Positions 50,186-58,512 of a stretch of DNA of 64,000 nucleotides are shown here, in pieces. The stretch lies in contig NZ_RQJX01000002.1 of NCBI RefSeq assembly GCF_003850045.1, positions 62,001 to 126,000 on the forward strand. Reading direction: 5' to 3'. This DNA comes from Aeromicrobium camelliae (lineage in GTDB: Bacteria; Actinomycetota; Actinomycetes; Propionibacteriales; Nocardioidaceae). Within the stretch, counting starts at the first letter, position 1. The number at the start of each line of letters is the position of its first letter. A program made the translations under genes and the position numbers. The notes beneath the pieces were generated by a model that saw nothing but the letters and a program-made list of their open reading frames with translations, had not been told where the DNA came from and did not search any database.

Positions 50186-51615
50186 CGCTCGCCCGGCGTC
50201 ACGATCTGATCGAGACGCCGTCGGGCCCGCGGGGTCAGCAGGGCGAGGGCCAGCATTCCCGCCGCGGTCATGCAACCCATGATGATCGCGACGTAGGCGC
50301 CGTGCAGCGAGGAATCGAGGGGCGCGGCGAGACCACCCACCACGCCGACGCCGTACACGGCGATCGTCGCGACGCGATGCAGCCGCAGAGCGGTGGCGAA
50401 CGGCACGATCCACAGCAGATACCAGAGATGGACGACGGGGCTGAGGAGCACCATCACCCCCGTGACGGCGGCGGTCGCCGCGAGCGCCCGCTCGCGAGAG
50501 CCGCTGGGCCAGCGGAGAGCGACCCCGGCCGCGAAGCCGAGCGCGGCGAGCATGCCGAGCGTGCGGAACGCCTCGAGGAAGGTGGCGCCGGGAAACTCCA
50601 GGAGGCGGCCTGCCGTGGCGTCCAGCGCACCGCCGAGCACCGTGGGAACCGAGAGCGGCGTGTTCACCGTTCCGGGAACGGAGAGCGCGTCGATCCATCC
50701 GACCCCGAGTCCTCCCGCCACGCCGAGCGCGACGAGGGTCCCCACCGACACTGCGGCGACCCCGACGAGCCGGCGCACCCGGTCACCCCACGGCACCCCT
50801 GCTGCGAGGGTGACGAGCGCCACGCTGATGCATACCAGGCCACCGGGGAGCTTGACGGCAGCGGCCAGCCCGCCCAGCGCCGCGCCGTACCACCATCCCC
50901 GCTCGGCCGCCACGACCAGCGCCGCGGCCATGAGGCCGACCATCAGCAGGTCGTTGTGCAAGCCGCCGACCCCATTGGCCAGCATGAGCGGCGAGGCCAG
51001 GGCCGCCGCGCTGCCGAGTGCGGGGTTCGTGCCCGCCCACGCGGCGAACCGCGGCAGCGCCCAGGCGAGAAGCGCGAGCCCGAGGAGAGCGAGGAGGCGG
51101 TGCGCGATGACGAGCTGCCACGGGCCGGTGACCACGGCGGCGAACATCGCCCCGGCCATCAGCGGCAAGGGACCGTAGGGCGTCACGGTGGCCATCCACC
51201 GCGGGTCGACCGCCTCGAGGATCGGGCCGGACAAGACGTTCGGCCCGAACTGGTAGGGCGAGGCGCCGACGTAGGTCATGGTCGCCTGCGCCGCATACGA
51301 CCAGCCGTCGCGGGAGAACAGGGGTGGAGCGAGCAGAAGCGGCAGGCTCCAGGCGGCGGCGGCTGCGCGGGCTGACCGGATGCCGGCGACATCACCGGGG
51401 CCGTCCGCGACCGATCGGCACAGCGACAACCAGGCAGTCGCGAGGAGACCGAGACCGCCGAGCACGACGACGAGCCCGGCCATCCTCCCCGGCATCTGGC
51501 TTCGGATGGCAGCCAGCGGCTCGAGGTCCAGCAGCGGCGTGGAACCGGGTAAGGGCGACACCACGAGGCCGCCGATCAGGATGAGGCACGAACCGACGAA
51601 ACCACGGTGAAGCAT
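50146..51615 (-). CDS. Polyprenol-phosphomannose-dependent alpha-1,6-mannosyltransferase (MptB-like)
   Basis: A 489-residue GT-C membrane protein with about 12 TM helices. MptA/MptB-family text is clear: LFSRDGWSYAAQATMTYVGASPYQFGPN with the catalytic Asp in the first extracytoplasmic loop, ATVTPYGPLPLMAGAMF, and LANGVGGLHNDLLMVGLM. It elongates alpha-1,6-mannan (lipomannan core) with polyprenyl-phosphomannose outside the membrane. The ATG at 51615 follows a TAGCGT box by 6 nt. It overlaps the GT4 gene by 40 nt tail to tail, so antisense interference between their messages is possible. Confidence 0.9.
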   Translation of the reverse strand: MLHRGFVGSCLILIGGLVVSPLPGSTPLLDLEPLAAIRSQMPGRMAGLVVVLGGLGLLATAWLSLCRSVADGPGDVAGIRSARAAAAAWSLPLLLAPPLFSRDGWSYAAQATMTYVGASPYQFGPNVLSGPILEAVDPRWMATVTPYGPLPLMAGAMFAAVVTGPWQLVIAHRLLALLGLALLAWALPRFAAWAGTNPALGSAAALASPLMLANGVGGLHNDLLMVGLMAAALVVAAERGWWYGAALGGLAAAVKLPGGLVCISVALVTLAAGVPWGDRVRRLVGVAAVSVGTLVALGVAGGLGVGWIDALSVPGTVNTPLSVPTVLGGALDATAGRLLEFPGATFLEAFRTLGMLAALGFAAGVALRWPSGSRERALAATAAVTGVMVLLSPVVHLWYLLWIVPFATALRLHRVATIAVYGVGVVGGLAAPLDSSLHGAYVAIIMGCMTAAGMLALALLTPRARRRLDQIVTPGERQAGTSIRRDTAA

Positions 51616-51621
51616 CCGACG

Positions 51622-51627
51622 ACGCTA
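51622..51627 (-). promoter_or_regulatory. -10 box of the MptB-like gene (leaderless type)
   Basis: TAGCGT on the minus strand, 6 nt before the ATG at 51615. Confidence 0.5.
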
Positions 51628-51689
51628 GAACCTCACGGCGACATCACGGCGACGTGCGCGTGACGAGTGGTCGATCCGTCGACGACGAT

Positions 51690-53258
51690 TCAGATCTGGC
51701 GGCTCCGGTCGGCCCAGAACGGCTTGCGGAGGTCGCGCTTGAGGATCTTGCCGGACGGGTTGCGTGGCAGCGCGTCCACGATGTCGACCGACTTCGGGGT
51801 CTTGTAGCCGGCGAGCCGCTCGCGGGCGAAGGCGATGATCTCCTCCTCCGTCACCGTGTGCTCGGGCACGAGCGCGACGATGGCCTTGACCGCCTCGCCC
51901 CACACGTCGTCCGGCACGCCGATGACGGCGACCTCGGCGATCGCGGGGTGCTCGGTCAGCACGCGCTCGACCTCGGGCGAGTACACGTTCTCACCGCCGG
52001 TGATGATCATGTCCTTCGCGCGGTCCTCGACGTAGACGAACCCGTGTTCGTCGACGCGTCCGATGTCGCCAGTGCGCAGCCAATCGCCCTCAGCGAACAA
52101 CGCCGCCGTCGCCTCCGGCTTGCCCAGATAGCCGATCGTCGACTGCTCCGTGCGGAACCAGAGTTCGCCCGGCTCCCCGGGCGGCACGTCGCGGCCGGTG
52201 ACGGTGTCGACGACGCGGACCTCGGCGTGCTCGACCGGCTTGCCCGCCGACAGCAGCCGTTCCGGATGCTCGGGATCGCGGTGGTCGGCGTCGTCGAGCA
52301 TCGTGATGACCCCGCCGAACTCCGTCAGGCCGTACACCTGATGGAAGCGCGTGGTGGGCCAGTGCTCGATCGCACCGCGCAGGATCGGCAGCGGCATGGG
52401 AGCCGCGCCGTAGACGAAGTGCTTGAGTCCGCGGAACAGACCCATGACGTCCGGTCCCGCTTGCAGAAGGCCCGCCACCACGGCGGGGACGAGGAACACG
52501 TGCGTCACGCCGGCCTGCGCGGCGGCGAGTAGCGCGCCCGGTTCGACCTCGCGGATGACGTAGCCGGTGGTGCCGGTGGCGATGCCGAACAAGGAGTACG
52601 ACGAACCGCCGACGTGGAACATCGGCATCGCGATGAGCATCATGTCCTCGGCGTGGTCGTACTCGATCTCGCCCATCGCGTTCCTCGTGTGCGCGAGGAG
52701 GTTGCGCTGGGTGAGCTGCACGCCCTTGGGGCGCCCGGTCGTGCCGGAGCTGTACATGACGACGACGGTGTCGTCGGCGCTCGCATCGGGTTGCTTGCCG
52801 GTGGGTTCGCCGTCATCGACCCACCGCTCGAATTCGTCGTCCGGGCCCCCGACGACGATGATCCGTTCGACGCCGGGCAGCTGGTCGCGGATGAGGGCCA
52901 CGGACTCGGCGAGCTCGTGCCCGACGAAGACGATCCGCGCCCCGGAGTCGTTGATCGTGTAGTCGAGTTCGTCGCCGGCGAGCCGCCAGTTCACGATCGC
53001 GACGGACGACCCGACGAGCGCGCCGCCGAGGAGCACCTGGAGGATCGCGGGGTTGTTCTTGTCCACGAACGCCACCCGGTCGCCGTGCCGCACGCCGGAG
53101 GCGAGCAGTGCGCCGGCGGTCTTCTGCACATCACGCCAGGCTTCGCGCCACGTCCAGGTCCGGTCGCCGTAGATCCAGCATCGGTCGTCCGGTCGCTGGG
53201 CGGCGTGGTGCTCGAGAAAATCGGGCAGGACCGTGGCTGGCGGCAACGGGAACGACAT
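51690..53258 (-). CDS. Acyl-CoA synthetase (AMP-forming, FadD type)
   Basis: A 522-residue ANL-superfamily ligase that activates carboxylic acids through an acyl-AMP. Motifs: P-loop VVMYSSGTTGRPKGVQLT (about 174-191), VYGLTEFGGV, GELWFRT, WLRTGDIGRVDEHGFVYVEDRAKDMIITGGENVYSPEVE (A8 hinge) and the catalytic Lys in LPRNPSGKILKRDL near the end. The chain-length preference cannot be read. GGAGG lies 6 nt before the ATG. The next gene upstream on the same strand, an SRPBCC protein, may be co-transcribed (68-nt gap). Confidence 0.93.
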   Translation of the reverse strand: MSFPLPPATVLPDFLEHHAAQRPDDRCWIYGDRTWTWREAWRDVQKTAGALLASGVRHGDRVAFVDKNNPAILQVLLGGALVGSSVAIVNWRLAGDELDYTINDSGARIVFVGHELAESVALIRDQLPGVERIIVVGGPDDEFERWVDDGEPTGKQPDASADDTVVVMYSSGTTGRPKGVQLTQRNLLAHTRNAMGEIEYDHAEDMMLIAMPMFHVGGSSYSLFGIATGTTGYVIREVEPGALLAAAQAGVTHVFLVPAVVAGLLQAGPDVMGLFRGLKHFVYGAAPMPLPILRGAIEHWPTTRFHQVYGLTEFGGVITMLDDADHRDPEHPERLLSAGKPVEHAEVRVVDTVTGRDVPPGEPGELWFRTEQSTIGYLGKPEATAALFAEGDWLRTGDIGRVDEHGFVYVEDRAKDMIITGGENVYSPEVERVLTEHPAIAEVAVIGVPDDVWGEAVKAIVALVPEHTVTEEEIIAFARERLAGYKTPKSVDIVDALPRNPSGKILKRDLRKPFWADRSRQI

Positions 53259-53326
53259 GAAGGCCTCCGGATCAGTGTGATGTGGGTCACGACCCTACCC
53301 GCGGCGGCCTTCGCTGCGGAAGGGGA

Positions 53327-53782
53327 TCATCCGGACTTCTCGACCAACTGGGCGAGTCGTTCGAGCGACTTCTGCATCGCCCGCCGGGTCCGTTCGGGCA
53401 TCGGGCTATGGCGCAGGAGAACGCGCTGCTTGTCGGCGCCGATGTCCCAGATCTCCCGCACGTGGGTGCCACCTTCGACCGGAAGAAGCTCGTATCTCCA
53501 GACGCGCCCGCCGATCACGCCGCCGAACGCCGTCGTCCGCCAGGCGATCGTGTTCGCGGGATCGAACTCCACGACGTCGTTCACGGTGGAGTACGGCACG
53601 CCCCACTTCATCGACATGCCGAACCGCGACCCCAACTGAAGCGGATGCGACTCGCGTTTCGTCCCCTGCAGCGTTCCCGATCCGTCGAAGTCGCGATGGC
53701 GGGCCGCGTCGGAGAGCACGGCAAAGATCGTCTCCGGAGGTGCGGCGATGATGCGTTCGACGCTCACGATGTTCCCGTCCAT
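53327..53782 (-). CDS. SRPBCC-family (START/polyketide-cyclase fold) protein
   Basis: A 151-residue helix-grip protein: VERIIAAPPETIFAVLSDAARHRDFDGSGTLQG, the central YELLPVEGGTHVREIWDIGADK strands and the C-terminal RRAMQKSLERLAQLVEKSG helix that closes the ligand cavity. It probably binds or acts on a hydrophobic compound. No catalytic residue is evident. The FadD-type gene lies 68 nt downstream on the same strand. Confidence 0.85.
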   Translation of the reverse strand: MDGNIVSVERIIAAPPETIFAVLSDAARHRDFDGSGTLQGTKRESHPLQLGSRFGMSMKWGVPYSTVNDVVEFDPANTIAWRTTAFGGVIGGRVWRYELLPVEGGTHVREIWDIGADKQRVLLRHSPMPERTRRAMQKSLERLAQLVEKSG

Positions 53783-53885
53783 GCCTCATCAGACCATGTC
53801 GCTCTCGCCTTGGCGATCCGGTCGCGCGAGGAGGCGGATTCCCGCCAGCGCTCCGCGCCCGGTGCGGCGGGGTGTGCGCGCCCCC

Positions 53886-53891
53886 TACACT
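53886..53891 (+). promoter_or_regulatory. -10 box of purF (leaderless type)
   Basis: TACACT within CCCCTACACTGGTG, 7 nt before the GTG at 53899. The identical string precedes manA. Confidence 0.6.
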
Positions 53892-53898
53892 GGTGGAC

Positions 53899-55389
53899 GT
53901 GCCCCGCGGAGACGGTCGCTTGACCCACGACATCGATCCCCACGACGTCGGCCCCCAGGATGCCTGTGGTGTCTTCGGTGTCTGGGCCCCTGGCGAGGAA
54001 GTCGCCAAGCTCACCTACTTCGGCCTCTACGCGTTGCAGCACCGTGGCCAGGAGTCGGCCGGCATCGCGGTGAGCAACGGCCGCCAGATCCTCGTCTACA
54101 AGGACATGGGCCTCGTCTCGCAGGTCTTCGACGAGGCGACGCTGGAGTCGCTCGTCGGGGAGATCGCGATCGGTCACGCCCGGTACTCGACGACCGGCGC
54201 CAGTGTCTGGCACAACGCGCAGCCCACGTTCCGCCCCACATCGACCGGTTCGGTCGCGCTCGGCCACAACGGCAACCTCACCAACACGCATGAGCTCGTG
54301 GAACTGCTCGACGCGCGCCTGGAGGCGATCGGGGAGCGCTCCAAGGAGACCGCCACGAGCGACACCGCCGTCATGGCGAGCCTGCTCGCGTCCTACCCCG
54401 ACCGCTCGGTGGAGGAGGCGGCGCTGGAGGTCCTCCCGCGCCTGCGTGGAGCGTTCTCGCTCGTCTTCATGGACGAGCACACGCTGTACGCGGCGCGCGA
54501 CCCGCAGGGTATCCGTCCGCTGGTGCTCGGCCGCCTCGACAGCGGCTGGGTGATCGCGAGTGAGACGGCCGCCCTCGACATCGTCGGCGCGTCCTTCATC
54601 CGAGAGATCGAGCCGGGCGAATTCGTGGCGATCGACGAGAACGGCGTCCGCAGCGAGCGCTTCGCTCCCTCCGAGCCCAAAGGCTGCATCTTCGAGTACG
54701 TCTACCTCGCTCGTCCGGACACGACGATCGCGGACCAGCGCGTGTTCAGCGTCCGCTCGGACATCGGACGCAAGCTGGCGCAATCGGCCCCGGTCGACGC
54801 CGACCTCGTCATCCCCGTTCCCGAGTCCGGGACGCCGGCGGCGATCGGTTACGCCGAGGCGAGCGGCATCCCGTTCGGTCACGGCCTCGTCAAGAACTCG
54901 TATGTCGGCCGCACGTTCATCCAGCCGTCGCAGACGATCCGCCAGCTCGGCATCCGGCTCAAGCTGAATCCGTTGCGCGATGTCATCGCCGGCAAGCGCC
55001 TCGTCGTCGTCGACGACTCGATCGTCCGCGGCAACACGCAGCGCGCCCTCGTGCGGATGCTCCGGGAGTTCGGTGCCGCCGAGGTCCACGTGCGCATCTC
55101 GAGCCCGCCGGTCAAGTGGCCGTGCTTCTACGGCATCGACTTCGCCTCGCGCGCCGAGCTCATCGCCAACGGGGCATCCGTCGACGAGATCCGCCGGTCG
55201 ATCGGTGCGGACTCGCTCGCCTACGTCGAGCTCGACGACCTCGTCGACGCCACGAACGTGCCGAAGGACAACCTCTGCCGGGCCTGCTTCGACGGCATCT
55301 ACCCGGTCGCGCTGCCCGAGGACGACCTCATCGGCAAGCATCTGCTCGAGAACCCCGACACGACCCAGCTGAAGGTGCTTCCGTCATGA
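53899..55389 (+). CDS. purF: Amidophosphoribosyltransferase
   Basis: A 496-residue enzyme, first committed step of purine synthesis (PRPP and glutamine to phosphoribosylamine). A propeptide-like N-terminus (MPRGDGRLTHDIDPHDVGPQDA) precedes the catalytic Cys of A-CGVFGVWAPG; QHRGQESAGI, the Ntn-glutaminase block, and the PRPP loop VVVDDSIVRGNT are intact. The C-terminal Cys residues (FYGIDF, NLCRACFDG) fit the Fe-S-cluster form. The GTG at 53899 lies 7 nt after TACACT; an in-frame GTG at 53872 would place this box inside the gene. It overlaps purM by 4 nt. Confidence 0.96.
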   Translation: MPRGDGRLTHDIDPHDVGPQDACGVFGVWAPGEEVAKLTYFGLYALQHRGQESAGIAVSNGRQILVYKDMGLVSQVFDEATLESLVGEIAIGHARYSTTGASVWHNAQPTFRPTSTGSVALGHNGNLTNTHELVELLDARLEAIGERSKETATSDTAVMASLLASYPDRSVEEAALEVLPRLRGAFSLVFMDEHTLYAARDPQGIRPLVLGRLDSGWVIASETAALDIVGASFIREIEPGEFVAIDENGVRSERFAPSEPKGCIFEYVYLARPDTTIADQRVFSVRSDIGRKLAQSAPVDADLVIPVPESGTPAAIGYAEASGIPFGHGLVKNSYVGRTFIQPSQTIRQLGIRLKLNPLRDVIAGKRLVVVDDSIVRGNTQRALVRMLREFGAAEVHVRISSPPVKWPCFYGIDFASRAELIANGASVDEIRRSIGADSLAYVELDDLVDATNVPKDNLCRACFDGIYPVALPEDDLIGKHLLENPDTTQLKVLPS

Positions 55390-56429
55390 CCTCCTACGCC
55401 GACGCCGGCGTCTCCGTCGCCGAGGGCGATCGCGCCGTCGAGCTCATGAAGCAGTGGGTGGCCAAGGCCACCCGGCCCGAGGTCGTGGGCGGCATCGGCG
55501 GGTTCGCCGGCTTGTTCGACGCGTCGGCGCTCAAGAGCTACGACCGCCCGCTCCTCGCATCGTCCGCCGACGGTGTGGGCACCAAGGTCGCCATCGCCCA
55601 GCGCATGGACAAGCACGACACGATCGGTTTCGACCTCGTGGGCATGCTCGTCGACGACCTCGTGGTGTGCGGAGCCGAGCCGTTGTTCCTCACCGACTAC
55701 ATCGCCTGCGGCAAGGTCGTGCCCGAGCGCATCGCCGACATCGTCAAGGGCATCGCGATGGCGTGCGCCGAGACCGGCACCGCGCTGGTCGGCGGCGAGA
55801 CCGCCGAGCACCCGGGCCTCCTCGCTCCCGACGAGTACGACATCGCGGGTTCGACGACCGGCGTCGTCGAGGCGGACCGTCTCCTCGGCGCCGAGCGCGT
55901 CCGGCCCGGTGACGTGGTGGTCGCCATGGCGTCCTCGGGTCTGCACTCCAACGGCTACTCGCTCGTCCGCAAGGTGTTCTTCGACGTCGCCGGATGGGAA
56001 CTCGATCGGGAGGTGCCGGAGTTCGGACGCACCCTCGGCGAGGAACTGCTCACTCCCACACGGCTCTACACCAAGCCGTGCCTGGCGCTGGCCGATGCGA
56101 TCGAGGTCCACGCGATGAGCCACATCACTGGGGGAGGCCTCGCCGCCAACCTGGCCCGGGTCGTGCCGGAGTCGGTCTCGGTGCGGCTGGACCGCTCGAC
56201 CTGGACCCCGCCGGCGGTCTTCTCGGTGGTCGGCGAACTCGGCGGTATCGCCCAGGCCGATCTCGACGAGGCCCTCAACATGGGGGTCGGGATGGTCGCG
56301 GTCGTTCCGCCCTCCGTCGCCGACGAGGCCGTCGCGCTCCTCGGCGGTTACGACATCGAGGCGTGGCACCTCGGCGAGGTCGGCGAGGCCGACGCCTTCG
56401 GCCCGGGAGGCACCGTCACTTTCGCCTGA
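55386..56429 (+). CDS. purM: Phosphoribosylformylglycinamidine cyclo-ligase
   Basis: A 347-residue AIR synthetase, step 5 of purine synthesis. The N-terminal SYADAGVSVAEGDRAVELM, the VGGIGGFAGLFD and LLASSADGVGTKVAIA loops, DDLVVCGAEPLFLTDYIACGK, LVGGETAEHPG and MSHITGGGLAANLARV are all typical. The ATG overlaps the purF stop (ATGA), so the two are translationally coupled. Confidence 0.97.
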   Translation: MTSYADAGVSVAEGDRAVELMKQWVAKATRPEVVGGIGGFAGLFDASALKSYDRPLLASSADGVGTKVAIAQRMDKHDTIGFDLVGMLVDDLVVCGAEPLFLTDYIACGKVVPERIADIVKGIAMACAETGTALVGGETAEHPGLLAPDEYDIAGSTTGVVEADRLLGAERVRPGDVVVAMASSGLHSNGYSLVRKVFFDVAGWELDREVPEFGRTLGEELLTPTRLYTKPCLALADAIEVHAMSHITGGGLAANLARVVPESVSVRLDRSTWTPPAVFSVVGELGGIAQADLDEALNMGVGMVAVVPPSVADEAVALLGGYDIEAWHLGEVGEADAFGPGGTVTFA

Positions 56430-56540
56430 GAATCGTGCCTTGTACGCGCCGGGTGAGCCCCGGTGCGACAATTCTTGTCGACATTGGCTAGGGTAGAGGC
56501 ACGACTTATTGACTATTCCTGTGCGAGGGGGTCGAGCCTC

Positions 56541-56717
56541 ATGGGCCGCGGCCGTGCGAAAGCCAAGCAGACGAAGGTTGCACGCGATCTCAAGTACCGT
56601 ACCTTCGATCCGGACTTCGACGATCTGCAACGCGAACTCCACGGAGAATCGGGTGATCCGATTCCCGACCAGTACGCCGACCTAGCCAAGCAATACGAGG
56701 ACCCGGCGGCGTCCTGA
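56541..56717 (+). CDS. DUF3073 small basic/acidic protein
   Basis: A 58-residue protein: MGRGRAKAKQTKVARDLKY at the N-terminus, strongly basic, then an acidic FDPDFDDLQRELHG half. This is the DUF3073 family, found after purM in most actinobacteria, of unknown function. The RGRAKAKQTKVAR stretch suggests nucleic-acid or ribosome contact. The ATG at 56541 gives the family start. The 111-nt spacer after purM contains TAGGGT (56489-56494), a possible own promoter, and nothing else recognised. Confidence 0.92.
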   Translation: MGRGRAKAKQTKVARDLKYRTFDPDFDDLQRELHGESGDPIPDQYADLAKQYEDPAAS

Positions 56718-56739
56718 CGCCGCCGAGCCCCTCCTCGCG

Positions 56740-57807
56740 TCACAGTCGGATCTGACTCAACCGGCCGACCTGCGCCATGCGCTCCTCGGCCAGGCGATCA
56801 GCTGCGACCGACGGTGGCACATGCTGGCTCGCGGCCTGCTCCAACACCGCAGCAGTGGTGTCGAAGATCCGGGTGGCACGTGACTTCGCGCGATCGAAGT
56901 CGAAGCCCTCGAGCTCATCGGCCACCTGGATGACTCCTCCGGCGTTGACGCAGTAGTCCGGCGCGTACACGATGTCGCGTTCGGCGAGCAGCTTCTCCAC
57001 CCCCTCGTGGGCGAGCTGGTTGTTCGCCGCACCGCACACGATGCGCGCGGTCAGGACGGCCACGGTGTCGTCGTCGAGCGCACCGCCGAGTGCACACGGC
57101 GCGTAGATGTCGATGGGCTCGCGGATGAGCGCCTCGGTCGACGGCGCGACGCTGACGCCGGGATAGAGGTCGCGCAGCGCGGCAATGGCGTCGTCGTTGA
57201 CGTCGGTGATGACGACGCGGGCGTCCTCCTCGACGAGGTGGCGCACCAGGTGCCGGCCGACCTTCCCGACTCCCGCGACGCCGATCGTGCGTCCTGCGAG
57301 ATTGGTGTCGCCCCACACGTGCTGCGCGCTGGCCCGCATCCCCTGGTAGACGCCGTACGCGGTGAGCACCGAGGAATCACCGGCGCCTCCGTGCTCGAGC
57401 GTGCGGCCGGTCACGTAGCGGGCCTCGCGGGCGACGATGTCCATGTCGGCGCTGAAGGTGCCCACGTCGCAGGCGGTGTAGTAGCGGCCGTGCAGCGATT
57501 CGACGAAGCGGCCGTAGGCCCGCAACAAGGCTTCGGTCTTGATACGGCGCGGGTCGCCGATGATGACGGCCTTGCCGCCGCCGAGGTCGAGACCGGCGAG
57601 GGAGTTCTTGTACGCCATGCCCTGACTGAGGTTGAGGACGTCCGCGAGGGCGTCGGTCTCGCTCGCGTACGGATAGAACCGGGTGCCGCCGAGCGCCGGC
57701 CCGAGGGCGGTGGAGTAGATCGCGATGATCGCCTTGAGGCCGCTGGCCTCGTCGTGGCAGAAGACGACCTGTTCGTGGTGGGTGCCGAAGGCTGAGACGG
57801 TGGTCAT
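56740..57807 (-). CDS. Leucine-type amino acid dehydrogenase (Glu/Leu/Phe/Val family)
   Basis: A 355-residue NAD-dependent dehydrogenase that deaminates a branched-chain or aromatic amino acid. The glycine-rich [15 protein letters not shown] loop holds the catalytic Lys; [31 protein letters not shown], the nucleotide motif [14 protein letters not shown] and [23 protein letters not shown]-like C-terminal text complete the pattern of leucine/valine dehydrogenases. The ATG at 57807 is chosen for AAGGAG 10 nt upstream; the longer in-frame read is Pro/Arg-rich non-family sequence. It is divergent from the Rho_N-domain gene. Confidence 0.92.
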   Translation of the reverse strand: MTTVSAFGTHHEQVVFCHDEASGLKAIIAIYSTALGPALGGTRFYPYASETDALADVLNLSQGMAYKNSLAGLDLGGGKAVIIGDPRRIKTEALLRAYGRFVESLHGRYYTACDVGTFSADMDIVAREARYVTGRTLEHGGAGDSSVLTAYGVYQGMRASAQHVWGDTNLAGRTIGVAGVGKVGRHLVRHLVEEDARVVITDVNDDAIAALRDLYPGVSVAPSTEALIREPIDIYAPCALGGALDDDTVAVLTARIVCGAANNQLAHEGVEKLLAERDIVYAPDYCVNAGGVIQVADELEGFDFDRAKSRATRIFDTTAAVLEQAASQHVPPSVAADRLAEERMAQVGRLSQIRL

Positions 57808-57966
57808 GCTCGTTGTTCTCCTTGTCGTGCGCGGTCGCCGGGGTGGTGCGACCACGGGATGCCCGCGGGGTGGTGCGGGTCTACCAGTGATCCTAGTCAC
57901 ACTCGCTCGAGGAGTCGCGTCCGCCGGGGTGTCCTATCGTGGCGCACACGAAAGGACGTGATCGAC

Positions 57967-58503
57967 GTGGCCGACAAGCGCATTCGTGATGAGGTCGAGA
58001 AGCTCCGCAAGCAGCTGCGCACTCAGCGCAAGGGTGTCGAGAAACGACTGTCCGATCTGGAGAAGACGGCGAAGAAGGCCGCCAAGTCCGCCGAGAAGGA
58101 GATCGCCGGTCTGCGAGCGCAGGTGGAACAGCTCGTCTCGCGGCAGAAGAGCACGCCGGAGCAGGACGCGACCCCGGCATCCGCTGAACCATCACCGCCC
58201 ACACCGACCGAGCCGACCCCGTTGTCCTCCCCGGGCGAGAGCGAGGGTCAGCCCCTGCAGGGTGTGGCGGAGAACGAGCCCCTCGTGAGCGAGATGCCCG
58301 AGCCCGTGCCCGACTTGACTGCCGCACCGAAGGCCCCCAAGCCGTTCGGCGAGAAAGCCGGCGTCGCACCGATCGGCAAGACCGAGGGAGCGTTGGAGGA
58401 GATGACGGTGGCGCAGCTGCGAGCCAGGGCGAAAGGCGCCGGAATCTCGGGCTACTCCTCGATGAACAAGGGGAAGCTCATTGCCGCGCTGCGCGAGGCG
58501 TGA
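57967..58503 (+). CDS. Coiled-coil protein with C-terminal Rho_N (SAP-like) domain
   Basis: A 178-residue protein in three parts: an N-terminal Lys/Arg/Glu coiled coil (residues 3-62), a Pro/Thr/Glu-rich disordered middle (63-140), and a C-terminal Rho_N/SAP-like motif EEMTVAQLRARAKGAGISGYSSMNKGKLIAALREA (144-178). The last domain binds nucleic acid in Rho and in ribosomal or phage proteins. Its function is unknown. The GTG at 57967 is chosen because AAAGGA lies 10 nt upstream; a TATCGT box (57935-57940) could be its promoter. Confidence 0.82.
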   Translation: MADKRIRDEVEKLRKQLRTQRKGVEKRLSDLEKTAKKAAKSAEKEIAGLRAQVEQLVSRQKSTPEQDATPASAEPSPPTPTEPTPLSSPGESEGQPLQGVAENEPLVSEMPEPVPDLTAAPKAPKPFGEKAGVAPIGKTEGALEEMTVAQLRARAKGAGISGYSSMNKGKLIAALREA

Positions 58504-58512
58504 CCCGCTTCC